Shown here: in pieces, positions 1 to 10,300 of the stretch
Position numbering within the stretch: the first letter of the stretch is position 1
Layout of the letters: each line of letters starts with the position of its first letter
Source: Trebouxia sp. TZW2008
Lineage: Eukaryota > Chlorophyta > Trebouxiophyceae > Trebouxiales > Trebouxiaceae
Assembly: GCA_002118135.1 (NCBI GenBank)
Contig: BDIU01000067.1
Coordinates: 1-64,000, forward strand
Direction: 5' to 3'
DNA length: 64,000 nt
Position numbers and translations under genes: made by a program
The notes under the pieces: model-generated
The model's input: only the letters and a program-made list of their open reading frames with translations
Told to the model about the DNA's origin: nothing
Database searches by the model: none

Positions 1-26
1 CCCCCCCCGCGCGGGCGCCGCCGGGC

Positions 27-57
<31 letters not shown>
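1..57. other. Low-complexity contig end
   Basis: A run of C, then a GC-only stretch, then about 28 consecutive T residues. It looks like an assembly or read-end artefact or a low-complexity contig terminus rather than biological sequence. No telomere-type repeat (for example TTTAGGG) is visible. Confidence 0.7.
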
Positions 58-385
58 GGGTACAGGGGAGATGTCCATTCCCAGTAGGCAAACAGCCAAC
101 CGAGACACCGGACGAACCTGGCATGTGCACGAACAACGGCCTAGTCAACGATCGTGGATTCGCGTGGCAATCCAGAGTTTAGGGTCAAATCAGTTGTGAA
201 CAAAACAAGTTTGATCATAGGACATGGCATCACAAGCTTTTCAAGTGCATCCTACCAGGCGCACAGACCCGTCAGCGAAGCAGAGCCTGTTGCGACTGAC
301 AACATAACAGAGACATTACAATCTGACTCGGTAATTCGCGTAATCCAGGCTTGACAACGAATGTGCTCAAGATGCAATAGTGCTC

Positions 386-988
386 TCAGATTGTGGGAAT
401 ATTATGCCTTGACAAGCTGGCAGGCCGTAGTATGTCCCACTTCCAGTCGACAGCATCTGGGCAAGCCTGTGTTCTGGTTGCCTGTGAATTCTGATGATGC
501 TGAAGATGACTTGGAGGCTCAGGCGGAGGGTTGTCGCTGATGTACTGCTGTGCAGCCTGCTGTTCAGTAAGCAGCAGGGAGAGCTGCTGTTGCAGTACTC
601 TCGCATCCGACTCATGACCTGAACAGCCGATCTAGCAGTTTGAGCATGACACAGCTAGTGGGCAAGTTGCACACAGCACTAGAAGCTCTGGCAGATGAGC
701 AAGCTTGAGCAATGCAGTGCATCAAGCAGTATCAAGCAGCCCATTTGCTGCAGGACAATCAGCCCCAATACATTGTCGTGATTACATATGGCATGTGTGA
801 CAGTAAGCGCAAAACAGCATCATTCAGTCAATTCTTGCACAGCAATGCAGCTCACCAAGCAATGTGAGGAGCTCTGTGAGTTGACTTGTTTCTGTCAACT
901 GCTTTGGAGAAGGGGCCAATGCAGCAATATGTTGCCCAAGGGCCCTCTCTTCTTCAGGGCTGCCCTGCCTTATACGACCTCCTTTATC
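386..988 (-). CDS. Possible 3' exons of an unidentified gene
   Basis: Two reading-frame blocks on the minus strand look like exons. One at about 988-865 starts after a TTGCACAG acceptor, encodes a charged helical stretch (GRIRQGSPEEERALGQH followed by a leucine-rich helix) and ends at a GTGAGC donor. One at about 612-386 starts after TTCAG, encodes ARVLQQQLSLLLTEQQAAQQ and then a proline- and histidine-rich tail ending DWKWDILR... and TGA. The helical, glutamine-rich character is reminiscent of the C-terminal coiled coil of nucleoporin Nup54, but I cannot confirm that. The join between the blocks (about 650-780) is not resolved, and the 5' part would have to lie between here and the end of ELP1 at 1384, where I see no clear exons. 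Treat as a weak prediction. Confidence 0.25.
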
Positions 989-1383
989 CTGTGCAATGTA
1001 GCAGTGATGGAGCATGATGCTACTCAATACACTTGCGGCTACACCACATGTGCACAGCCAGTACAATCACTGCTGAACTTATCAAACAGTGAATCAATTC
1101 AAAAGAGCAGGGCAAGGCAATAATAGAGAAAATACGAAGGCACACAAATCATGTGCTCAGATCCCAAATTCAAGTGCTAGGCGATGATGAAACTGCATTC
1201 TTTATTGCTTGCATAGGTTTATTGATTGTCAGCAAGTTCTTGATGCAACAACTGACAGCAGCACTGTGATACACATTTGCAGATGTGAGCGCACTGCAGA
1301 CAACAATATCATGTAAATAAATTCACCTCACACAACAATTAGCTTGAATGCACAGGAAAACAGCCACAACTTAGCGCCATTGA

Positions 1384-4300
1384 TCAGCAAAGGGTTAAAG
1401 TCACCTTCTTCTGTTTCCGCTTGTAAGGCTTTTTGCCACCAACAGTTGAGGCAGGGTGGGTAGAGGCGCCTGTGGCCATGGTGGCAGCTGTGGTGGTGGA
1501 GCGAGCATAGGCACTCATGCCGCTCACAGCACTGGAGGCTTCAGACGCAGTGTCATCAAAGTCGCGCCCTGATGGCTGAGCCTCATCATCCTCGGCTGCC
1601 AAAGCAGCCTGCAAACCAAGTCAGCTTCCTCAACTCAAAATCTATCTGTTGGGCAAACTTCGCAGAACAAGCTGGCTGAAGCTGTAGAAAGCATAGCTCT
1701 AGCCCGATTTCTTCCTGGTATGGGGCACAATGGGGTGGGGGGGCACAGGGGATATCCAGATTCTTGCTGAGCAGAAAAGCCAATTGAAACGTGAGATGAA
1801 CCCGGCAACTGCATAAGCAATAGTCTAGTCGCCGAGTGCCTAAGTGATAAGTCCTTAGCCATTCTGCAACTCAGCAATCGTGACACCTTCAACCTACAGC
1901 CCATCCAGATTCTTGCAGATAGAAGGGCCTTGGGCTTGGAAAACACAGGCAACACATTCAGTCAGGCATGTCAACAAATGTGTGGCCCATGTTGCTTCAG
2001 AACTGTGCAGCAATGGGTTTTTGCGCTGCCTGAAAGTATGGGCCAGAGCAGTGTTGCAACAGCGTACAGCAATATCTCTCTAAAGCAACTGCTTCTATTA
2101 CCAAGATCATTGACATTGTATTGAGTTGTCCTTACTCAGAAGTACCCTTGCAGTCAGAATGCAGTGATTGGTTCCCAATTACCTTGTCCTCACATTGACA
2201 ATGTCCTGAGGTTGTGTGTCTTTGTACAGAAGTTGCTTTACCTCCATGGCACTGCGCTTGTGGCGCACTTCTTTGAGCCTTGTCAGGTATTTAGCCACGC
2301 GCTCCCGCTCCTCCCTCACGTCACTCACAGCATTGGCTGCAGCTTCTGCACTGGCAGGCGCAACCACCGTGCTGACCAGATCCTCCCTGTTGTGCCTGCT
2401 CAACCACCTTATCCGTTCAATGACGTGCAAAAGTTGTCCACAATCACAACAATACTGGTCACAACAACGCTGACTACAACAACAGCAGTGACAGTGACAT
2501 AGCAACAGCAACATATAAAGGTAACAGAAGTCATTGTAGAGCTAATGAGAGTAACAGCAACGACAGTAAGAGCAACACCAACATTTCTATAGCACATATC
2601 ACAAGGGTGCTTGGCGTGTGCAGCCCAGCTCCTCTCAGGCCAGCTTGTTCTTGTCCATATGCATACACATATTACAATGACAAAATCATTTCACAGTGCA
2701 GAATTTGACAACCTTTCACAACAAGCATCACAAGCAGCGGATGAGCGACAGCATTTGATGACCTGACCTGACGCTACCATGCAAAATGTCGACTTGCTAT
2801 GATGAAGGCCTAGGCACAGGGCTGCAGCATGAAAGGGCGTACTTGTAGGCAATGCGCAGGGCTTCGCGCCATTCCCTGGCTTGTGTAAGCAGACTGACGC
2901 CATTGTCGACATCAGCCAGGTACTGCACAGCCAGTGCAGCAGCAGCAGGTAGATGCTGCATGCAGGTCAGGGCCTCCACTAGCTCTGCTGCCAGTCGCCT
3001 CACCTGTCCCTCCCCCCACCCCAGCCGCCCTGCACAAAAGTCAGTGCATTTGTGATGCTGTAAAGTTTTATACAAGGCACTCGTTGTTGCCTTCATTGAA
3101 CAATTGAACAGAAACAATGCCGGATATTTGCCTGCATCCAAAGCAGTGATGGCGGGGAGTTGCTGCATGAAGGCGAGGGCCTCCACTACTTCCCCTGCCA
3201 CTTGCTTGACCTGTCCCCACCCTGGTTGCCCTGCACAAAAAGGCAGTGCATGCCTGATGCCATAAGGTTTTATACACAGCACTAGCGCTGTTTGTAGCAT
3301 TGCAGCCGTGGTTGGAGAACAACAGTGCTGAATATGCCTGGATCTGTATGCAAAGCAGTGATGGCGGGGAGGTGCTGCATGAAAGTGAGGGCCTCCACTA
3401 GCTCCGCTGCCAGTTGCGTGACTTGCCCGTCCCCCAACCCTAGCCGCCCTGCACAAAAGGCAGCACATAGTTGATGCCAAACAAGGTTTGTAAGCAATAC
3501 TCGCCTATGTAAGCGCTCTTTGCATTGAGCGACACAAGTGCTGTCTGTGCCTAATTATAAGAGAGACTACTCGTTTCAAGACCTCAGTGCAATCAAATCC
3601 AGAACCACTGACCTGTCGGAAGCGCCTCAACAAAGCAATGCCAAAGCTGTATACATGACAGGATTGCCAGTCCAGACTGAATTTCAGCTAGCAGTCATGG
3701 ATGACATCACATCACTGTCGCCCCTCATGCAAATAACAAGTGCAAAAAGCTCACGACTGGCAGCACTTCCAGGAGTCATGTGGTACAGGCTCAGCATGCT
3801 TTCAGACTGTTGAGACTTGAGGGCACTTGGCAACAGCAGAAGCAGGGGCACTTGATAACAGCAGATGTAGGGGCACTTGGTAACAGCACAAGCTTGGGCA
3901 CTTGGTAACAGCAGATGCTGGGGCACTTGGTGACAACAGAAACAGGGGGACTTTGCTACAGCAGGAAGGCACACCTGCAAGGGTGAGGGCCATCTGCCAG
4001 TGCCCTGCAGCCTTGTAGGACTCCAGAGCACGTGGCAAATCCCCAGCAGCAGTAAATGCCACAGCTGAGTCCTCCTGCAGGTTCCTCTGGGATAGCACCT
4101 CTCCATACACAACTAGCACCTCCTTTCTGTTATCCAAATTGTCACCAACTAGTTGCAGCAGAATCCGTAGCAGCCCCTGTGCAGGAAGAGTCAGCTGTCA
4201 GCACGGCAGCAACTGTTTCAATCTTGACTGTGAAGAGGCTGCTGTCTCTGTCTATTGCAAGCCACTGCACTAACAGCAATTTGTGACTGCTGAGTTGATG

Positions 4301-7300
4301 ATGCTGATTGCTGGTGCCATGTAAGTGCTGTAATTTAATTTGTATACTTGTACCAATTTTCATGGCATACAGACGCTATGCTGGGAAAAGGCAGGTGACA
4401 GGCTGTGCAGCAGGTTACAGACACAGGATCTTGGAACCTGTTACTTGCACCAATGACTAGGCAAGCAGCATTTGCAGAAACAGACAGCAGCTGATGCATG
4501 AGAGCCTCACCTTGGCTCTGGCTAATTGCAAGGCTTTGGGGAAATGCTCAGGGCCAGCCGCCACTAGATGCTGCAGGGCCTTGTCAAAGCGGCCCAGGTG
4601 CATGTCCATGGCGTGGTGGCGCAAATAGGCAGAGGGGGCAGCCACTAAGTGCTGCAGCTCCATGAGATACTCCCCCGGGTCTCGCTGGCTATGGGCTACC
4701 ACCATGTATGCCAACTGAACGTCATACATCCCTAGTGCTGTCCTGCAAAACACACCTTAGCAATGTCGCTACCAGCTTGCAGCAAAGCTGAAAATAGTTG
4801 CAGCATGGCGCACATGGCCAGGTGATGTCCACACTCCACAACAAATGGAATCAGAACATTGCTTTGTTTGCACTCAATGCCACTCACTACAGCACTGCAG
4901 CAAGATACGACAAGAGCATTACAATGTTGGATGGTGCAAAAAGCAGCAGGCTGACAAAAGTTTCACAGGATCAAAAGGTGATGTACACATAAACACCAAC
5001 GAAGACAAACAAAACAAGCCATTGCCAGCTGCGCAGGCAAATCATCCTATCTGCTTGGCAGTGCAAATTGTCTTTCATGCCAGCAGCCGAAAAGATGAGA
5101 GCTTTGCAGAAGAACATGGTGAAGTAATGAGACAGCAGCAGGCGGCACTGACCTGTAAAGGCGTTCCACATCCACTGTGAGCAGCAGGTGCTTCAGGCCC
5201 TGCTCCGCTGTCAGCTGTGTGGATTTGCCAACAGGTGCCGCTAGATCATCTGAGTCGTCAACTCCGTCAGTAGTAGCGGAATCTGCGTTGCCTGCACACC
5301 ACACATCGCATAGTGACTAATTGTGTGGCCACATGATGAGATACACAACAAGCCAGCTGTATCTCTCGTACAGCGAGGTCTCCTACTGCTTGAACGAGGT
5401 GTGAGAATCACTCACAAACACGTGTTTATCTTTACACGACTTGATTGCTCAATGCAGAGGCAAAATCTATTTGTAGTTTTAGTTTTTGGTTTTAGCTGTC
5501 AGTTGCAGAACTGTTCATGACAGGAATCCAAAGACAGAGCCACAATAGCAATGTTGATTTGTCTGAAGGCAAGCAGCAGGCAATCTAAACAAGTTGTAAT
5601 GCAGCAGGCAATCAACCTGCATCAGAAGCAATGTGAATCAAGGCTGGGCTGGCTCACCACCTGAAGCCAGCTGGCTCTCCTTCACTTGCTTGACAGTGGC
5701 CAGCGCCCCTTCCAGCTCCCCCACCACTGCATAGCTGGTCAGGATGGGGCGCAGGGACCGGCCCTGCCCTCCAGGCCCAGCCAAAAGGGCTGTCCGCACT
5801 GCTGTAGCAACCAGCTCAACTTTCTTGGCTTGCGGTAGGTCCTCAACTGCCTGACGTACAGCACACACTACAAGCTTAGATGTAAGCAGTAACAACAGCA
5901 GCACAATTCAATCAAGTACAGCTCTGAGTCAAATTTTGCTGTCTCCCAGCATGCATTCACACATGCCAAATGCTGGCAGCACATGTGTGCCACGGCAGTC
6001 AAGCTGTTGATGGCCAAAAGCTGTGGACCTGACACCAGCGCTGCTCCCTTCAAGCAATGCATGTTGCAATCATGCCAGTACAACATATAGCCTGACCTGA
6101 AGGCCATCAGCAGCTGGGGTGAAGCTAGAAAGGGCATCGGTGTGAGGCAGTTGGGGTGCTGGTGGCAGGGCTGCTGCATACAAACCCCCTTCAGCTGTCA
6201 CACTCTCAGGCTTCAGACCAGCTAGTAGGTCCACAATGTCCTGGTCATACTGCAAGCATCAAAACAGGATCTCATTTGCCCATCGTGATGAGTGCTGACA
6301 GCTGCTTCACGGACACTCTGACTGTATACATTGCATGAGAAAGTCCTATCCTGACAAGTCTTGCATTCAGCTCACATGAAAGACATCAGAACTGCTTCAG
6401 GGAAAACGCCTAGGTAAAAACGATTCCACAGCTGAAAAGCAAGGGTCTTTGGGTTTGTTTGCATGCTGTGTGAACGACATCAGCAGCGAGCAATGCAGGC
6501 TCACCTGGACTTCTTTGACAAAATCATCAGCATGATGGAGGAAGTCTGGCCAATTGTAGTCCACCAGCACATTCAGGTCCACCCTGTTGTTAGAAGTCAG
6601 CTCAAAGGCCTCGCCATACTCATGTGCCTGTATCACATCACATGTTCAATGACAGGCTGCACTGACTTGCACCCACCAGCATATCTGCTGCAAATCCTAT
6701 GTAAGTGAGCTGCTGCAAAACTCGCTCAGGGACTGACTGATGTATGACCAGCTGCTTGTTTTCTTTTAGCAAGAAGCACACAAAAGTATGCTGCACCTGC
6801 GCGCCTGATCAGTCATTTGAGGCAGGTAGAATTAGCTATGCTACAGGCATGATCTTGTATGAACTTGAATGGGTAAGCATTGAATGTCCTGACTGCAAAG
6901 CTCAGAACATATTGACCTGGCAAGACAATCTTTGCGCAAGACACACCCACCGCTTGTGCTGAATTGTGTCTGTTATTTTCTATCCTCTTGACGTGTTTGC
7001 TGTCAGTCCTACTATGCCCACTGTCACTGCAGATGCTGTTTCTGCTGCTGCTGCTGCTGGTCATCAGCCCATTGTCTAATACTTCATTCATCTCATCATT
7101 GTCATCACTGTTGATGTCGTCACTGCGGTTGCTAAGATCATATTGTCGTCGTTGTGATCACCTTCGTGAATGCGGCAAACGCAATGACAGCATCTGACAA
7201 CTGCAGTGAAGCAGGCACCTGAAGGTGTGCAGCAATGCCAGCCAGCACTAACACCCTAGGGCAGATGCCCTCCAGGTTGCCTCGGGGCATTTGCAGCACC

Positions 7301-10300
7301 ACCCTGCACCCTTGAGGGGGGGCTGCCACCAACCGACTGCCCTGCTCAACAGCCCTTGTAGTTACGCCCCTGGCCTGTTGGGCTCCCTGGGGCCTCATGG
7401 CAGCATGCATGGCTGTATATAGGTTCTTGTACTTGCCTGCACCCACTCCTTTATTTGCAGGGACCCTGCATAGAAATTGCACACGTGGCCTTCTTTCTGA
7501 GCAGACATATTGTGATCACATCTCTGGCCTGTTGGGCTCCCTGGGGCTCATGGCAGCACGCATGGCTGTGTACAGGCTCTCATACTTGCCTGCAAGCACC
7601 CCTTTGTCTGTAGGCGCTCTGCATAGCAATTGCACACATGGCCTTCTTTCATAGCAGACATGTCGTGATCACATCTCTGGCTTGTTGGGCCCCCTGGTAT
7701 TGCAGCATGCATGGCTGTGTTCAGGATGTCATGCTTGCCTGCACCCACCTCCTTGTGGCACCCCGCACACATGGTCTCTGTTCAACAAAGAGTTTCTGTG
7801 GCTGCTGAAATGTGGCCCAGGACAGCTGACAGAGCTGCAACCAAACAGATGCAGCTTGCAAGTGTGTCACTTTTCCAAGCCTAGACCCTCAGCCGCTGTG
7901 CATTGTCTAACACACACTTTATCAACTGTGGTCATTGCATGGTGGGTGTGGTCAAAATTGCAGGATTGCGTCCCCATCCATGGTATATGTGCTTGCTAAA
8001 ATCAGCCCCACATACGCTGAAGAATGCGCTCATGTATGTTCCAAAGGTGCGTCTAGTCATGAATGCAAACACAAAGGCAGAATTGTTGCGCTGCTGCTTG
8101 CCCAAACAGATGTTGGTCCTATCCTAAGCTGCAAATACTCTGACCCAGAGCAGGGACAATGGCTTTCGTTTAGTATTTTGAACTCATGAGCAATGCATTG
8201 CTGGTAAGCAGTTGACGGATTTCTAGCATGCATCAATAGGCTGTGACTCAATACTGCGGAGTTCCAGATACCAGAACTTACGCTGTCTTGGCAGGCAAGG
8301 GCTTGGCAGCCTGCAGGCCCAGCAGGGCAAAGGGCACTGTGTGCAGCACGCTGCCGCGCGTAGTGAACAGCAGGAAGGGGCCCCCTGGCCCCTCCCCCCG
8401 CACCGCTACTGAGGTGCAGGCCCCCTGGATGGGGCTGCTGCCCCAGTATAGCTGACCCCCGTCTGACAGCCCCACTGCTGGTGCTGCATCACCACCTGCA
8501 CCCAATCACACGTTGCAAGATGTTGGTCTATCATATTTGGGATCATAGGTGAAGACTGGTGGCAGATCAGATGCATAGGTCAAGCCTGCAAATAGCACAA
8601 GATGGCTCTGGCAAAAGCAGCTGTTGCGCGTTTTGAGTTTTCCTCTCAACAGCACTATGTTTTGACTGGCTGTGAGTCCGAATATGAAAGGACATGAGGG
8701 CACAGCAGAGCAGGGTAGAGCCAGGCAGGATTGGCCTGCGCAAAGCATAGTGTCTAGAAGCACAGCAGCATGTCCTAGATTCCTAACAGGAAGGTAGGCA
8801 ACAAAGCTCACCTAGCTGTTGCAGTGCAACCAGGGGGGTGGGAACCATGAAAGGGCAGGGCACAGGAAAGCTGGCCTGGGGGTCACAGGGGGTCAAGCCC
8901 TGCCCTGCCTGCCCAAACAACCAGAGGCTACCGTCCTGCATCTGCAGTAGCGCTCCCCCTTCAGCCGCTCTGACAGCCAGCTTGATGGACCCTGCTGCTC
9001 TGCTTGTGCCTGCATGCCAGCACATGTTTCGATCAGAGTGAATGTCACCAGGTGGAGGCAGGCCTTTGGTTTGATGCTTGTGTAATCACAATACCCCAAA
9101 GTCTGAATATCCTGCAGGTCAAGTCTCAGCTTGCAAGCCTTGCAGACACCTTTAGCTTGTGTGCAACAAAGCATGAGCATACGCCATGCCGTCTGGGCCT
9201 AGCGAATAATTCTGACTGCTTCATACTCCTCAACACGATGTCAAATCCCCTCCAATGGACTGACATGCAATGCAAACTCTTACCTGTGATAGCTGCTGTT
9301 TGGAGGTGTCCCCAGCTGACGTCTAATCGTATCAGTATGTCACGATGGTCGCATGCAGTTTTGCCTGTCTCTAGGGATGGGCTTCCCACAAGTAAGAGCG
9401 AAGTCCCACTCAGCCACACTGCACACCTACACACCCAGTAATCTGCTTTGCAAGCGATACTTGTAACAGATCAAAACGCTTTGCAGCTCAGCAAAACTAC
9501 TTCCAAGCAGAGACTGAGCCTTCATACTGGACCATTTGTAATCTTGAGAATGTTGATATACACATTTGAACAGCAAGATGAAATGCATCAATGGTTTGCA
9601 GATTGTCACATATGCAATGGCAGCAACACTCAAATCTGCTATTGCAGCTGGCTTGTGACCTGATGATGGCAGTGTGGCCAAGGGGGCTGTCAAGTGGGGT
9701 GAGATGGGGGTGCAGGGTGGGGTGGTGGAGGCCATCTGCCTCCAGCTGGTCCAGCTCAGCCTCTGTGGTGGGCTCCCACAGATCACCCTCCTTTGCTTGC
9801 AGCACTGCCAGCTCACCACTGGAAGTCACTCCTGCCAATACCTGCAAGACACATCAAGGTCAGCCTACACTGTATTTGTTGCCCCATAATTTGCAAGCAC
9901 ATCTGAAGTGCATATCACAAGGCAGTGTCTTCAGTCACCCTCCTTGGCTTGCAGCACTGCCAGATCACCATTGAAAGTCACCCCTGCCAACAACTGAAGA
10001 AGACATGAAAATTCAGCATAGCTTGCATCTGGACTCCCATGTCTTGAAGGTACAGCCAGGGATCAGTTCATATGGCAGCGATTCCAGGCACTTTTCAGCA
10101 TTTGTCCTGCTGTCAATCAACTTCAACTTGCTGAATTGCATGCTTCAGATGCAAGCTTTGCTGTGCTTACTACACGCCATGCTGTCAGCAAAATTGACGT
10201 ATACAGCGCAGGCAAAATCATCTGACTCTGCACAACAGACCAAGCAAAGGTATACATATGCTGGTGTCAGCTAGCCAAACAAGCAGACAAAGACTCAAGC

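Noticed and set aside
154..354. 66-residue plus-strand frame
   Set aside because: No family resemblance, no splice context, and located beside the low-complexity contig end.
788..1123. 111-residue plus-strand frame
   Set aside because: It overlaps, on the opposite strand, the more protein-like helical minus-strand exon and is cysteine- and leucine-rich without a recognisable pattern.
2164..2502. 112-residue plus-strand frame with a threonine-rich end
   Set aside because: Shadow of the ELP1 exon (EERERVAKYLTRLKEVR) on the minus strand; the threonine tract comes from an ACA/ACT-rich intron.
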